DNA from: JAHDFB01 sp965658745
GTDB taxonomy: Bacteria > Bacteroidota > Bacteroidia > Chitinophagales > Saprospiraceae
Length of the DNA stretch: 64,000 bases
NCBI GenBank assembly: GCA_965658745.1
Contig: CBFHTK010000005.1
Location: 1-64,000, forward strand
Direction of reading: 5' to 3'
The notes under the pieces are model-generated. The model saw only the letters and a program-made list of their open reading frames with translations. It was not told where the DNA came from and did not search any database. Every line of letters begins with the position of its first letter. The stretch's first letter is position 1. Both the position numbers and the translations under genes were made by a program. Positions 16,519 through 26,592 of this stretch are shown here, in pieces.

Positions 16519-18060
16519 CTATAAACCAGAAACAGCTACACTAGCGTCTATCATACCCCAACCAAAATCATCATCTCTTTGAGGATAGATACTTGCTGAA
16601 GACTTCAAAGCATTCATAATCTCAGTTCTTGTTGCGCTTAAATCCTGTCCCCACACTATTGCAGCTATTCCAGCAGTAGTAGCAGTTGCAGTTGAAGAAC
16701 CACCAATGTACTTAGGTTGGTTACTATATCGAGCGAGAGAAAGTGAATGTCGATCAGTATTTGTTTCCCGCTCCATTACTATTACGAAATCAACTTCAGG
16801 ACCACTATGACAAGTTTCGCACTTAACTAGACTTTCTCCATCTTGTACTCCTGTTATCGCAACGGTTTGTGTCATGTTTGCTGGAAATATTACTGGGTAC
16901 CAACTAGTCCAAGGCAGACTTGTACCGGCAGCAGCTAACAATAACTTACCCTTATTGTATGCGAAGAAAATTCCATCAGCAACAGTGCTACTGTAAAACG
17001 GAGTTCCTATAGACATGCTAATAATTTTAGTATTGCTATTACCAGATAAATACAAAGCATCTCTTACCCCATTCCTCTCATTTGAAGTAGAAATAACGAC
17101 ATCCTCAACAGCACGAATGGTCATAAGATTACTCTGATATGCAGCACCAAGTGCGTTCCCATCATTACTCCATGGTGCACTTGCATTACCTGCCATACTT
17201 GTACCGTGACCGCATGGGTCATTTGGTGAATCTAGTGATCTCCACCACCATGATCCACTGTATTTTGTACTGTACTTCTCTATGGTACGTCCATTGCTAT
17301 TGCCAGAATTAAACTGCGAGCCAAGATTATCTTGACTATCGCTAGCACCTGTATCAATTATGCAGACTTTTACGTTGTCTCCTTTTGTAGTTGCATCCCA
17401 AGCTTGATCAATCTTATGAGTATAAAAGTTCCAAGGGACCTTTGAATTTGGGATCACGGAGGTATAGTCGAGTGGATTGATGTTATAGTCAGGATCGCCA
17501 TCACAACCTGACGAGCTTCGTTGAGCAATAGTGAGATCGGTAATACTAAAGCCAATTGGCTCAACGTATCTGACAAGTTCATGCCCCCGTAATCGTTCCA
17601 ACAATTCTATATTGCTTGTCTGAATAAGAATCTGAGGAAAGTACTCGACTTTTCCAAAAGGTTCTAAATCAGACATAACGACATCTAGCCCTCTAAACTC
17701 TGATTCCATTTTGATAATTATACTCTCAATAACTTCTCTAGCTTCAACCCAGGCATCAGTCTCTACATCAATTAAGTGTATCTGCTTTCTCACATCAAAA
17801 CTACTCGAAACATTGTATCCAATAGAAAACACAGAATCTGCATGCATTCCTGCACTGTATAAAACCTCAATGGAGGACTCTTTCCAATCAAAAGACTCGC
17901 CTCTCTCTAACTTCTGCTCGACCATCGATTGAATCTCCTTTACACTAACTAACTCCTTTTCGTCAAGTGACTTCACTTCATCTTCAAAACCTTCAGTGCA
18001 AGAGAACACTGCAAAAAGCATTATAAACAAAAAACTGGATGTATAAATTCTACTTTTCAT
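16519..18060 (-). CDS. Secreted subtilisin-like serine peptidase (S8 family), probable lipoprotein
   Basis: I start at ATG 18060 because MKSRIYTSSFLFIMLFAVFSC is then a clean lipoprotein signal with Cys ~21; an upstream extension in frame (to 18129) adds residues that do not fit. A ~170-residue propeptide with an inhibitor-I9-like segment (KVEYFPQILIQTSNIELLERL) precedes the catalytic domain. The triad is visible: Asp in VCIIDTGASDS, His in DPCGHGTSMAGNASA, Ser in GGSSTATATTAGIAAIVWG. The usual oxyanion Asn (AAGN) reads AAAGTS, so that residue is replaced by Thr. The gene lies alone between terminators. Extracellular or surface proteolysis is the family role; the substrate is unknown and full activity is less certain because of the oxyanion change. 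Confidence 0.87.
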   Translation of the reverse strand: MKSRIYTSSFLFIMLFAVFSCTEGFEDEVKSLDEKELVSVKEIQSMVEQKLERGESFDWKESSIEVLYSAGMHADSVFSIGYNVSSSFDVRKQIHLIDVETDAWVEAREVIESIIIKMESEFRGLDVVMSDLEPFGKVEYFPQILIQTSNIELLERLRGHELVRYVEPIGFSITDLTIAQRSSSGCDGDPDYNINPLDYTSVIPNSKVPWNFYTHKIDQAWDATTKGDNVKVCIIDTGASDSQDNLGSQFNSGNSNGRTIEKYSTKYSGSWWWRSLDSPNDPCGHGTSMAGNASAPWSNDGNALGAAYQSNLMTIRAVEDVVISTSNERNGVRDALYLSGNSNTKIISMSIGTPFYSSTVADGIFFAYNKGKLLLAAAGTSLPWTSWYPVIFPANMTQTVAITGVQDGESLVKCETCHSGPEVDFVIVMERETNTDRHSLSLARYSNQPKYIGGSSTATATTAGIAAIVWGQDLSATRTEIMNALKSSASIYPQRDDDFGWGMIDASVAVSGL

Positions 18061-18218
18061 GTACATTATTTTAAGTAAATAAATTGTCAAATACCCACTG
18101 ATACCTCTCAAAATACATATAATATTCAATATAATCTACCCCCCTTAAACGATTTTTCCAGAATATGAAACCAATCTTGATGATGTTAAGCCAAACTTGG
18201 TCACAACCTTCTTCAAAC

Positions 18219-18258
18219 AAAAAAAGCGCTAGTTGAAATCAATCAACTAACGCTTTGT
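18219..18258 (-). terminator. Terminator of the ribosomal supercluster
   Basis: AAAGCG-C-TAGTTGA and TCAACTA-A-CGCTTT form a 13-bp stem with one internal mismatch, located ~20 bp beyond the rplQ stop. On the minus strand the stem is followed by TTTTTTTGTTTG. Confidence 0.85.
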
Positions 18259-18278
18259 TTTATTATTATCATTAAAGC

Positions 18279-18752
18279 TTACTCCTCTTCACTTGTAGTT
18301 ACTGGAGCAGCTGCTTTAGAAGAAGACTTCTTTCCACCTCTTCTTGAACGCTTCTTACCAGAACTTTTAGTATTTTTCGTATTCTTATAAGTGTCATTAA
18401 AGTCAACAAATTCAATCATTGCAGTTTCGGCACCATCACCTTGTCTAAAACCTGTTTTAATAATCCTAAGATATCCACCAGGTCTATCAGCAATTTTAGG
18501 AGCAACTACAGCAAATAGTTCTTTTACAGTTTCTTTATCTTGCACGTAAGAAAAAACAACACGACGTGAATGTGTAGTATCTGTTTTACACTTAGTGATG
18601 ATAGGCTCAGCATGAACTCTCAATGCTTTTGCTTTCGCTAAAGTTGTATTAATACGCTTATTCTTGATAAGTGCTTGAGTAAGGTTTTTCAATAGAGCTG
18701 CTCTATGTCCTTTTTTACGACCTAAGTGGTTGAACTTTTTACTGTGTCTCAT
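18279..18752 (-). CDS. rplQ: 50S ribosomal protein L17
   Basis: The first ~115 residues are canonical L17 ([42 protein letters not shown]). The protein extends to 157 residues with a Lys/Ser-rich, low-complexity tail ([18 protein letters not shown]), which is common in Bacteroidota. It is the last gene of the cluster, 67 bp after rpoA, and is followed by a strong terminator. Confidence 0.96.
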   Translation of the reverse strand: MRHSKKFNHLGRKKGHRAALLKNLTQALIKNKRINTTLAKAKALRVHAEPIITKCKTDTTHSRRVVFSYVQDKETVKELFAVVAPKIADRPGGYLRIIKTGFRQGDGAETAMIEFVDFNDTYKNTKNTKSSGKKRSRRGGKKSSSKAAAPVTTSEEE

Positions 18753-18819
18753 AATTTTATTTACTTCGCATCACTACGCAGAGAATCCAGCGCGGTTTAT
18801 GCAGTTATTAATCTAAATT

Positions 18820-19818
18820 CTAATCTTCTTCTAATTTATACTTAGATAGATCCATACCGAAAGTAAGACCTTTATTAACAAGAAGCTCTTCTATTTCTAC
18901 AAGTGACTTTTTACCAAAATTTCTGAACTTAAGTAACTCGTGGGTATCATAACGCACCATTTCTCCTAAACTATCAATCTTAGCAGCCTTCAAACAATTG
19001 TATGCTCTAACTGAAAGATCCAAGTCCTCAAGTGAAGTCTTAAGAAGTTTACGCATGTGTAAAATATGCTCATCAACTACATTGTCTTCACGTGTTGAAG
19101 CGTCATCAAACGTAATGTTTTCATCAGTTATCAGCATTAGGTGCTGAATCATGATTCGAGAAGCTTCTTTAATTGCCTCTTCAGGATGTATGGTACCATC
19201 AGTTTGTACGACAATGTTCAATTGCTCGTAATCAGTTTTCTGCCCTACACGAGTTGAAGAAACTTTGTAAGCAACTTTTTTGATTGGAGTATAAATTGCA
19301 TCCACAGGAATCACGCCGATAGCTGCATCTTTTGGCAAACTTTCAGACGCAGGAACATAGCCTCTACCTTTCGATACTGTAAGCTCTATCTCCAAATTAA
19401 CGAAAGGTTCCATTCTACAAATAACATGATCGGGATTCATTACCTCAAAAATGTTATTAGAAGCTGAAATATCTCCAGCTACAAATTGGTCCTTACCACT
19501 AATAGTTAAATATATCTTTTCTTCCAATGAATCATCGGAAGCATTTACTACTTTCAACCGTACTTGCTTCAAGTTCAAAATAATCTGAACCATATCTTCA
19601 ACTACACCTTTGATTGTAGCAAACTCGTGATCAACACCAGCAATTCTTATCGCAGAAATTGCATATCCTTCCAAAGAAGAAAGCAAAATTCTTCTAAGAG
19701 AGTTACCGATAGTCTGGCCAAAACCAGGCTCCAATGGTCGAAATTCGAATGAACCATCAAAGTCATCTGCTTTCTGTAAAATTATTTTATCGGGTTTCTG
19801 AAAATTCAGGATACTCAT
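18820..19818 (-). CDS. rpoA: DNA-directed RNA polymerase alpha subunit
   Basis: The 332-residue protein has the alpha-NTD dimerisation core (FRPLEPGFGQTIGNSLRRILLSSLEGYAI) and a C-terminal helix-hairpin-helix DNA-binding domain (LDLSVRAYNCLKAAKIDSLGEMV; LKFRNFGKKSLVEIEELL). It assembles RNA polymerase and contacts promoter UP elements and regulators. Its place between rpsD and rplQ is the usual alpha-operon order. Confidence 0.98.
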   Translation of the reverse strand: MSILNFQKPDKIILQKADDFDGSFEFRPLEPGFGQTIGNSLRRILLSSLEGYAISAIRIAGVDHEFATIKGVVEDMVQIILNLKQVRLKVVNASDDSLEEKIYLTISGKDQFVAGDISASNNIFEVMNPDHVICRMEPFVNLEIELTVSKGRGYVPASESLPKDAAIGVIPVDAIYTPIKKVAYKVSSTRVGQKTDYEQLNIVVQTDGTIHPEEAIKEASRIMIQHLMLITDENITFDDASTREDNVVDEHILHMRKLLKTSLEDLDLSVRAYNCLKAAKIDSLGEMVRYDTHELLKFRNFGKKSLVEIEELLVNKGLTFGMDLSKYKLEED

Positions 19819-19876
19819 GTAAGCAATTTTTAATTAAGATGACGGAATGTGTGCTTGACGCACAATACTCGAAATA

Positions 19877-20488
19877 TTACTTAGAATAAAGTTCAACGAT
19901 TAACTGCTCATTGATTTTCTCAGGAATCTCATCTCTATTTGGATAAGCTAATACTTTTCCCTCTTGACGATCCTTGTTCCATTCGATCCATCCAAAGTTT
20001 CTTGCAGATGAATTACTGGCAATACTTTCAACAATATTTACATTGTTGCGAGACTTAGCTCTTATTGAGATAAGATCACCTGGCTTCATATGCATTGAAG
20101 GAATATTTGTCAATACTCCGTTAACTAGAATGTGTTTGTGAGTTACCAATTGACGAGCAGCGTCACGCGTAGGAGCAATACCTAAACGGTATACAACATT
20201 GTCAAGACGTGCTTCCAAAAATTGCAGAAGTACCTCACCGGTTACACCACCTTTTCTAGATGCCTTGTCAAATACATTTCTAAACTGGCGCTCCAAAACA
20301 CCATAAGTATATTTAGCTTTCTGCTTTTCCATTAACTGCATAGCATAATCAGACTTTTGTCTTCTGCGTCTGCTGTTACCATGCATTCCTGGAGAATACT
20401 TCTTCTTATCGAAAGATTTATCTGGGCCGTAAATAGCCTCACCGAATGCTCTCGCTTTTTTAGTCTTTGGACCTGTATATCTTGCCAT
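19877..20488 (-). CDS. rpsD: 30S ribosomal protein S4
   Basis: This 203-residue primary 16S rRNA binder has the S4 domain [31 protein letters not shown]. The N-terminus begins [23 protein letters not shown] and lacks the four-cysteine zinc site of some S4 proteins. In the alpha operon S4 is often the autogenous repressor; no such site could be confirmed here. Confidence 0.97.
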   Translation of the reverse strand: MARYTGPKTKKARAFGEAIYGPDKSFDKKKYSPGMHGNSRRRRQKSDYAMQLMEKQKAKYTYGVLERQFRNVFDKASRKGGVTGEVLLQFLEARLDNVVYRLGIAPTRDAARQLVTHKHILVNGVLTNIPSMHMKPGDLISIRAKSRNNVNIVESIASNSSARNFGWIEWNKDRQEGKVLAYPNRDEIPEKINEQLIVELYSK

Positions 20489-20515
20489 TAGTTTATGACT
20501 TATATTAATTTAAAA

Positions 20516-20902
20516 TTAAACTCTTCTTTTCTTCGGAGGGCGACAACCATTGTGAGGTATAGGCGTAACATCATGTATTCGAGTTACTTTAATACCTGCA
20601 CCATCAATCGCTCGAATTGCAGCTTCACGACCTGCACCTGGGCCTTTAACAAAAACCTCAGTACTTCTCATGCCAGCATCATAAGCAACTTGTGCAGCAT
20701 CAGCTGCAGCAACTTGTGCAGCGTAAGGTGTATTCTTCTTTGAACCTCTGAAACCGGCTTTTCCGGCAGAAGCCCAAGAAATCACTTGTCCCTGCTTGTT
20801 GCATAGTGAGATAATAATATTGTTAAAAGATGCGTGAATGTGCACTGTACCCTGTGGGTTCACAACTACATTCCTTTTTCTAACTTTTCTTTCCTTTGCC
20901 AT
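20516..20902 (-). CDS. rpsK: 30S ribosomal protein S11
   Basis: The 128-residue protein shows the S11 signatures [34 protein letters not shown] and the C-terminal [37 protein letters not shown] end. It forms part of the 30S platform near the mRNA exit channel. It lies 27 bp upstream of rpsD. Confidence 0.97.
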   Translation of the reverse strand: MAKERKVRKRNVVVNPQGTVHIHASFNNIIISLCNKQGQVISWASAGKAGFRGSKKNTPYAAQVAAADAAQVAYDAGMRSTEVFVKGPGAGREAAIRAIDGAGIKVTRIHDVTPIPHNGCRPPKKRRV

Positions 20903-20933
20903 TATATTCTTATTGAAAGCTGTGTATCAATTA

Positions 20934-21311
20934 CTATTTAGTTGCCTTTTTCTTGTTAGCAACAGTTTTTCTCTTACCTTTTCTAGTACGAGCATTGGTT
21001 TGAGTTCGCTGTCCTCTTAAAGGAAGACTTCTACGATGACGCAATCCACGATAGCAAGCAATATCCATAAGTCGCTTTATACTCAACTGCACTTCAGATC
21101 TTAACTCACCTTCTGTTGTGTAATCATTTTGGATGGTTAGGGAGATTTGCTTAACGTTATCATCACTCCAATCATTAACCTTTGTGTTTCTATCGATACC
21201 CAAATTGTCGAGTATTGTCTGAGCAGAAGTCAAACCAATACCGTAAATGTAAGTGAGAGCGATTACACCTCTCTTATTTTTTGGAAGATCAACACCTGAA
21301 ATCCTTGCCAT
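20934..21311 (-). CDS. rpsM: 30S ribosomal protein S13
   Basis: The 125-residue protein begins [25 protein letters not shown] (the helix-two-turn-helix typical of S13) and ends in a long basic tail ([19 protein letters not shown]) that reaches the A- and P-site tRNAs. It is followed by rpsK after 31 bp. Confidence 0.97.
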   Translation of the reverse strand: MARISGVDLPKNKRGVIALTYIYGIGLTSAQTILDNLGIDRNTKVNDWSDDNVKQISLTIQNDYTTEGELRSEVQLSIKRLMDIACYRGLRHRRSLPLRGQRTQTNARTRKGKRKTVANKKKATK

Positions 21312-21323
21312 AATTATTCTTTT

Positions 21324-21440
21324 TTATCCTTGTTTCTGCTTGAATCTAGGATTCTTCTTATTAATAATATACAATTTACCTTTTCTGCGAACGATCTTAC
21401 AATCTGCAGAACGCTTTTTAATTGATGCTTTTACTTTCAT
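21324..21440 (-). CDS. rpmJ: 50S ribosomal protein L36
   Basis: This 38-residue protein starts at ATG 21440 with [20 protein letters not shown] and ends PRFKQKQG, the expected size and pattern for L36. Only one cysteine remains (residue 14), and the C-x2-C...C-x4-H zinc ligands are absent, so it is a zinc-independent C-minus form. It lies 12 bp before rpsM. Confidence 0.95.
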   Translation of the reverse strand: MKVKASIKKRSADCKIVRRKGKLYIINKKNPRFKQKQG

Positions 21441-21542
21441 TATTAACTATTTGAGCGTGCCCCCTACTAATACGTAAAATCAATTCGCACGTTTAGAGAA
21501 TAGCACACTTTTACAAAATGTACGTATATAACTGAATAAGAA

Positions 21543-21761
21543 CTACTTGTATCTGTAAGTAATTCTACCTCTTGTCAAATCATATGGAGACATTTCTACG
21601 GCAACCTTATCACTAGGGAGTATTCGAATGTAATTCATTCTCATTTTTCCAGATATAGTTGCTACGATGGAGTGTCCATTCTCCAATTTCACCCGAAACA
21701 TTGCATTCGACAATGCTTCTTCAATAATTCCATCCTGCTTTATTAGGTCTTGTTTAGCCAT
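21543..21761 (-). CDS. infA: Translation initiation factor IF-1
   Basis: This 72-residue OB-fold protein reads [28 protein letters not shown] and [35 protein letters not shown], matching IF-1 end to end. It blocks the A site during initiation. A 102-bp gap separates it from rpmJ, the largest gap inside this part of the cluster. The gap includes TTTGAGCGTGCCCC, similar to the start of the repeat block at 13766. Confidence 0.97.
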   Translation of the reverse strand: MAKQDLIKQDGIIEEALSNAMFRVKLENGHSIVATISGKMRMNYIRILPSDKVAVEMSPYDLTRGRITYRYK

Positions 21762-21785
21762 ATTTTTTTTTCGGACTGCAAATAT

Positions 21786-22595
21786 CTATTTTTTTATTGA
21801 AACTTCTTTGATTTCAACATTATTTTTTATTGCATCTACCACGTAATCATGCGATGACAGTATATCTGGTCCAGTTTTTGTTATTGCTATAGTATGCTCA
21901 TAATGAGCACTTATCGACTTATCAGCAGTTTCTATTGTCCATCCATCTCTTGAAGAACGAACGCTCTTAGTTCCTAAATTAATCATCGGCTCTATTGCAA
22001 TCACTAATCCTTCTTTCAACTGAGCTCCTCTACCGCGTCGACCATAATTTGGAACTTCTGGTTTTTCATGTAGATTCCTACCCAAACCATGCCCCACTAA
22101 CTCACGAACAACTCCGTATCCATGTTGCTTCTCAGTGTAATCTTGGATAGCCCAACCAATATCACCCAATCTTCCTCCTATTACAGCCATCTCGATACCT
22201 TTGTATAAAGACGTATTAGTAACTCTCAGCAATTCCATCTTCCTCTCATCAACATCCCCTAACGCAAATGTATAAGCAGCGTCGCCAAAGTAATCGTTAT
22301 TGTATACCCCACAATCCACTGACACAATATCACCATCCTCAAATACTTTGTCACCGGGAATACCATGAACTACGCACTGATTTGGAGATACACATAAGGT
22401 AGCTGGAAAACCGTTGTAACCTTTGAAGCCTGGAACTGCGCCATGATCACGAATGAACTCTTCAGCCTTTTTATCTATTTCTAAACCAGAAATACCAGGT
22501 TTAATCAGGGACGCAACCAATCCAAGAGTTTTACCAACTAGTAGGCAATTCTCACGGATTATCTCTATTTCCTCTTTTGTCTTGTAAATAATCAT
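21786..22595 (-). CDS. map: Methionine aminopeptidase, type I
   Basis: The 269-residue metalloenzyme removes N-terminal Met from new proteins. Metal ligands are visible in SVDCGVYNNDYFGDAAYTF (two Asp), ELVGHGLGRNLHEKPEVPNYG (His) and LVIAIEPMINLG (Glu), with the final Glu late in the C-terminal region (YEHTIAIT). It sits between secY and infA as in many spc operons. adk, which often lies between secY and map, is absent. The gap to secY is only 2 bp. Confidence 0.96.
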   Translation of the reverse strand: MIIYKTKEEIEIIRENCLLVGKTLGLVASLIKPGISGLEIDKKAEEFIRDHGAVPGFKGYNGFPATLCVSPNQCVVHGIPGDKVFEDGDIVSVDCGVYNNDYFGDAAYTFALGDVDERKMELLRVTNTSLYKGIEMAVIGGRLGDIGWAIQDYTEKQHGYGVVRELVGHGLGRNLHEKPEVPNYGRRGRGAQLKEGLVIAIEPMINLGTKSVRSSRDGWTIETADKSISAHYEHTIAITKTGPDILSSHDYVVDAIKNNVEIKEVSIKK

Positions 22596-22597
22596 AA

Positions 22598-23956
22598 TTA
22601 GATACCAGCACCGATACTCTGCATACCACTACTACGACCTTTGATTTTACCCGACTTAACCAGACCATCGTACTTTCTTCTTAGAAGATAACTTTCAATC
22701 TGTTGTAGAGTATCCAACGCTACACCAACCATGATTAATAAGGATGTTCCACCAAAGAAGATAGCAAATGCATCGTTTACACCCATACGACCAACTATTG
22801 CAGGAAGGATTGAGATGAAACCTAGAAAAATTGATCCAGGTAAAGTAACCCTAGTTGTCAAAGTATCAATGTAATCTTCTGTACTTTTTCCAGGTTTGAT
22901 ACCAGGAATAAATGCATTTTGTCTTTTAAGATACTCAGCGTATTGCTGCGGATTAACGAGCAATGCAGTATAAACGTATGTGAATAAGACTACAAGTAAG
23001 AAGAATATGATATTATACGGAACTGACTTCCAATCACCTAAAGAGGCTATAAAAGCATTATTCCCTCCACCTAGCTTTGAAGAAAGCGTTACTGGTAGGA
23101 ACATAATCGCTTGAGCAAAGATTATTGGCATAACCCCCGCAGCGTTAACTTTCAATGGAATATAATCTCTTGCACCAGTTTGAGGCATATTTGCACTAGA
23201 TCTACCAATCATTCGTTTTGCAAACTGGATTGGTATTCTTCTAATACCTTGAACAGCCATTAGTGTAAGCATAGTTACAATAAATAAGCCAGCTATCTCA
23301 AGAATCAGAGTAAACCAAGCATTATCAGTAGCTCTTAAAACAAACTCAGAAGCAAAGGCTATCGGTAAACTTGCAATTATACCCACCATGATCAATAATG
23401 AAATACCATTACCGATACCTCTATCAGTAATCTTCTCACCTAACCACATAGCAAACAAAGTACCTGTTGCAAGTATAATTATGCTAGATATCCAGAAAAG
23501 TGATTGACTTACATCTGGATCAACAGCCTGTAGAGACTGAATATAACCGATATAAGCTGCACCTTGAACCAAGGTTATCAATAACGTTAAAAATCTTGTA
23601 TACTGATTGATTTTCTTTCTACCTGACTCTCCCTCTTGCTGTTGAAGCTTCTGGAAGTATGGAACCACAAAACCCAATAATTGAATAATGATCGAAGCTG
23701 TAATATATGGCATAATACCTAATGCAAAAATGGATGCATTATTGAATGCTCCACCCGAGAAGATATTAATTAATCCCAAAATATCCGTACCACTTCTTTG
23801 ACCGACTGCTGCATCCAGAACTGAAGGTACAACACCAGGTAACACAACATGTGCTCCAAGTCTATATACCGCCAAAATGAAAAGCGTAAAGAGTATTCTT
23901 TTACGCAATTCAGGGATAGACCAAATATTCCTAAGAGTTTCTATAAACTTTTTCAT
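22598..23956 (-). CDS. secY: Preprotein translocase subunit SecY
   Basis: The 452-residue inner-membrane protein has about ten hydrophobic helices. Typical SecY motifs include RRILFTLFILAVYRLGAHVVLPGV, LGIMPYITASIIIQLL, ITDRGIGNGISLLIMVGI and the cytoplasmic loop NPQQYAEYLKRQNAFIPGIKPG. It forms the channel of the Sec translocon, which the signal-peptide-bearing proteins in this window need. It follows rplO by 7 bp. Confidence 0.97.
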   Translation of the reverse strand: MKKFIETLRNIWSIPELRKRILFTLFILAVYRLGAHVVLPGVVPSVLDAAVGQRSGTDILGLINIFSGGAFNNASIFALGIMPYITASIIIQLLGFVVPYFQKLQQQEGESGRKKINQYTRFLTLLITLVQGAAYIGYIQSLQAVDPDVSQSLFWISSIIILATGTLFAMWLGEKITDRGIGNGISLLIMVGIIASLPIAFASEFVLRATDNAWFTLILEIAGLFIVTMLTLMAVQGIRRIPIQFAKRMIGRSSANMPQTGARDYIPLKVNAAGVMPIIFAQAIMFLPVTLSSKLGGGNNAFIASLGDWKSVPYNIIFFLLVVLFTYVYTALLVNPQQYAEYLKRQNAFIPGIKPGKSTEDYIDTLTTRVTLPGSIFLGFISILPAIVGRMGVNDAFAIFFGGTSLLIMVGVALDTLQQIESYLLRRKYDGLVKSGKIKGRSSGMQSIGAGI

Positions 23957-23963
23957 GCTTTGA

Positions 23964-24410
23964 TTATACTAGAGTGAACGTGCCACCATTATCTTCAATA
24001 GATTTCTTTGCTGATTCTGATACAGCGTGCGCAGAGATTGTAACTTTTTGAGTTAATTCACCTCTACCTAGAACCTTGATTTTATCATTCTTCTTGATAA
24101 CTCCAGCAGCTTTCAATGACTCTGGCGAAATAGAAGTGATATTGTTCTTTTCTGCATAAGCAGATATCCAATCCAAGTTTAAACCAATATAAGTAACAGC
24201 ATTTGGATTTTTGAAACCTCTTTTTGGAAGTCTCATTTGAAGAGGCATCTGACCTCCTTCAAAAGCTCTTTTCCTACTGTATCCTGATCTTGACTTAGCA
24301 CCTTTATGCCCTCTTGTAGACGTACCGCCTCTACCAGAACCTTGTCCTCTTGCGATTCTTTTTCCTGATTTTACAGAGCCATCTGCTGGTGTTAAATTAT
24401 GTAGACCCAT
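23964..24410 (-). CDS. rplO: 50S ribosomal protein L15
   Basis: The 148-residue protein has the Gly/Arg-rich N-terminus (KRIARGQGSGRGGTSTRGHKGAKSRSG) and the FEGGQMPLQMRLPKRGF motif of L15. It is placed between rpmD and secY in the standard spc order. Confidence 0.97.
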   Translation of the reverse strand: MGLHNLTPADGSVKSGKRIARGQGSGRGGTSTRGHKGAKSRSGYSRKRAFEGGQMPLQMRLPKRGFKNPNAVTYIGLNLDWISAYAEKNNITSISPESLKAAGVIKKNDKIKVLGRGELTQKVTISAHAVSESAKKSIEDNGGTFTLV

Positions 24411-24442
24411 TATGTTAACTTTTGATATTATATTAATATAGA

Positions 24443-24622
24443 TTAAAGACCCTCTACCTTTACGAGATGGCTTACTTTCTTAACCATACCGATAATCTGA
24501 GGAGTTGCCTCTTTTTCAACAGTATGATTCATTCTTCTCAATCCTAAAGCTTTTATAGTATCCTTTTGCTTCTTTGGTCGATCGATAATGCTTCTTACTT
24601 GTGTTACTTTTATAGTTGCCAT
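24443..24622 (-). CDS. rpmD: 50S ribosomal protein L30
   Basis: This short gene encodes 59 residues, from ATG 24622 to TAA at 24443-24445. It starts [20 protein letters not shown], contains [17 protein letters not shown] and ends with [13 protein letters not shown]. Size and motifs match bacterial L30, and it fills the expected slot between rpsE and rplO. Confidence 0.96.
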   Translation of the reverse strand: MATIKVTQVRSIIDRPKKQKDTIKALGLRRMNHTVEKEATPQIIGMVKKVSHLVKVEGL

Positions 24623-24661
24623 ATTGACTTCAATTTTCTAGTAGATGAACGTTTCGTTCAA

Positions 24662-25183
24662 CTATCCCTTGAATAATTTTTCCATTGAAATTCCACGTTG
24701 CTTTGCAATCGTACGCGCATCTCTCAATTTTGCAAGACCATCGATAGTAGCCTTTACAACATTATGAGGATTAGAAGATCCTTGAGACTTACCCAGTACA
24801 TTGTGTACTCCAGCAATCTCTAACACAGCACGCATCGCACCACCTGCAATTACACCTGTACCATCTGCCGCAGGCTTCATGAATATTTTCCCAGCACCGT
24901 ATCTTCCCTTCTGCTCATGAGGAATAGTACCATTGATTAGTGGGAAAGTTATTAAGTTTTTCTTTGCCTCATCAACAGCTTTCTTAATAGCTTCTGATAC
25001 ATCTCTAGCTTTTCCTAGACCATGACCAACCTTACCATTACCATCTCCTACTACTACAATAGCAGAAAAACTGAAAGTCCGTCCACCCTTGGTAACTTTA
25101 GCAACTCTATTAAGAGTTACAAGTTTTTCCTTCAGATCGGAATCATTTTTTACGTTATTTCTATTATTTCTATTATCTCGCAT
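24662..25183 (-). CDS. rpsE: 30S ribosomal protein S5
   Basis: The 173-residue protein has the double-stranded-RNA-binding-like S5 domain ([34 protein letters not shown]) and the C-terminal domain ([31 protein letters not shown]). S5 helps decoding accuracy at the 30S mRNA entry. It is 21 bp downstream of rplR. Confidence 0.97.
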   Translation of the reverse strand: MRDNRNNRNNVKNDSDLKEKLVTLNRVAKVTKGGRTFSFSAIVVVGDGNGKVGHGLGKARDVSEAIKKAVDEAKKNLITFPLINGTIPHEQKGRYGAGKIFMKPAADGTGVIAGGAMRAVLEIAGVHNVLGKSQGSSNPHNVVKATIDGLAKLRDARTIAKQRGISMEKLFKG

Positions 25184-25203
25184 GTCTAATGAATATCAAT
25201 TAT

Positions 25204-25557
25204 TTAGAAATTAAGTCCTCCTTCACGAGCACCTTCAGCTAGAGCTCTAACACGTCCATGGTACAAATAACCACTTCTGTCAAAGACAACTTCATCAATT
25301 TTTTGAGCTTTTGCTTTTTCAGCAATTAGCTTACCAACGGCTTTCGCCTGATCAGACTTATTTCCAGTACCTGATACATCACCATCTTGAGTAGATGCAG
25401 CTGCAAGAGTCACAGCACTAACATCGTCGATCAACTGTGCATAAATTGCCTTGTTGCTTTTATATATCGACAACCTTGGTTTTGTAGCGCTTCCAGAGAT
25501 CTTCTTTCTGATACGTCTTTTGATCCTCGTTCTGGATTCTGATTTTGAAATTCTCAT
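25204..25557 (-). CDS. rplR: 50S ribosomal protein L18
   Basis: The 117-residue 5S rRNA binder starts with a basic arm ([28 protein letters not shown]) and ends [28 protein letters not shown], the typical L18 C-terminus. The gene order rplF-rplR-rpsE is standard. Confidence 0.97.
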   Translation of the reverse strand: MRISKSESRTRIKRRIRKKISGSATKPRLSIYKSNKAIYAQLIDDVSAVTLAAASTQDGDVSGTGNKSDQAKAVGKLIAEKAKAQKIDEVVFDRSGYLYHGRVRALAEGAREGGLNF

Positions 25558-25588
25558 TCTATAAATGTTCTAAATTCCTTTAAAATTA

Positions 25589-26140
25589 TTAAGCACTAGT
25601 TTTACCAGCTTTACGTCTAACGACCTCACCTGCAAAACGAATACCTTTTCCTTTGTACGGCTCAACTTTTCTGAACTCTCTAATCTTAGCAGCAACTTGA
25701 CCAATTAACTGCTTATCAATTGACTCAAGAATTACTGTGGGACTCTTTCCTTTTTCCGTTACAGTAGTAACTTTTACTTCGTTTGGTACTACAAAATAAA
25801 TCGGGTGAGAATACCCAAGAGTAAGTTCCAAAAGTTGACCTGCGTTAGTACACCTGTAACCGACACCAACTAGTTCTAATTCAACTTTGTAACCGTTTGT
25901 TACTCCTTCTATACAATTCGCGAGTAAAGTTCTATATAAACCGTGTACAGATCTGTGTCTTTTTTGATCTGTCGGTCTCTTCAACACAGCTACTCCTCCA
26001 TTTACCTCTAGCGTTAAATCCGGATCAATCTGCTGGTTTAGTTCTCCTTTTGGTCCTTTTACGGTAACCAAATTACTCTTTGAAACAGATATATTTACAT
26101 TTGATGCAAACTCTATCGGAGCTTTTCCTATTCTAGACAT
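25589..26140 (-). CDS. rplF: 50S ribosomal protein L6
   Basis: The 183-residue protein has two L6 repeats; MSRIGKAPIEF opens the first, and the C-terminal signature VAAKIREFRKVEPYKGKGIRF marks the second. It contacts the sarcin-ricin region near the factor-binding site. Confidence 0.97.
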   Translation of the reverse strand: MSRIGKAPIEFASNVNISVSKSNLVTVKGPKGELNQQIDPDLTLEVNGGVAVLKRPTDQKRHRSVHGLYRTLLANCIEGVTNGYKVELELVGVGYRCTNAGQLLELTLGYSHPIYFVVPNEVKVTTVTEKGKSPTVILESIDKQLIGQVAAKIREFRKVEPYKGKGIRFAGEVVRRKAGKTSA

Positions 26141-26160
26141 AGTTTATCTTTTTAATCTAA

Positions 26161-26565
26161 TTAGTATACGTAGCAAATCAATTCACCACCGACATTTTCA
26201 GCTACTGCATTTTTGCCAGTCATAACGCCTTTGGAAGTTGACATTACGGCAACACCCAGTCCGTTAATAATTCTTGGGATTTCATTTACTGGTACAAACT
26301 TTCTCAAACCAGGTCTACTGATTCTACCAAGTTTTTGGATCACTGGAGTTTTTGAGTCAGCATTGTACTTCAATGCTATCTTAATAACACCTTGCCCATT
26401 TTCAGTATCCTCAAACTTATACTTTAAGATATAACCTTGATTGTAAAGAATTTCAGTAATACTTCTCTTCATTCTAGAACTTGGAATCTCCACAATTCGG
26501 TGGTTAGCCTGATGTGCATTTCGAATTCTAGTTAAATAATCTGCTATTGGATCAGTTAAAGCCAT
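26161..26565 (-). CDS. rpsH: 30S ribosomal protein S8
   Basis: The 134-residue protein reads DPIADYLTRIRNAHQANHRIVEIPSSRMK at its N-terminus and ends with VMTGKNAVAENVGGELICYVY, both characteristic of S8. In enterobacteria S8 represses the spc operon; no corresponding mRNA site was identified here. Confidence 0.97.
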   Translation of the reverse strand: MALTDPIADYLTRIRNAHQANHRIVEIPSSRMKRSITEILYNQGYILKYKFEDTENGQGVIKIALKYNADSKTPVIQKLGRISRPGLRKFVPVNEIPRIINGLGVAVMSTSKGVMTGKNAVAENVGGELICYVY

Positions 26566-26592
26566 TTTTACTTTGTTTCTCTTATTATTTAA

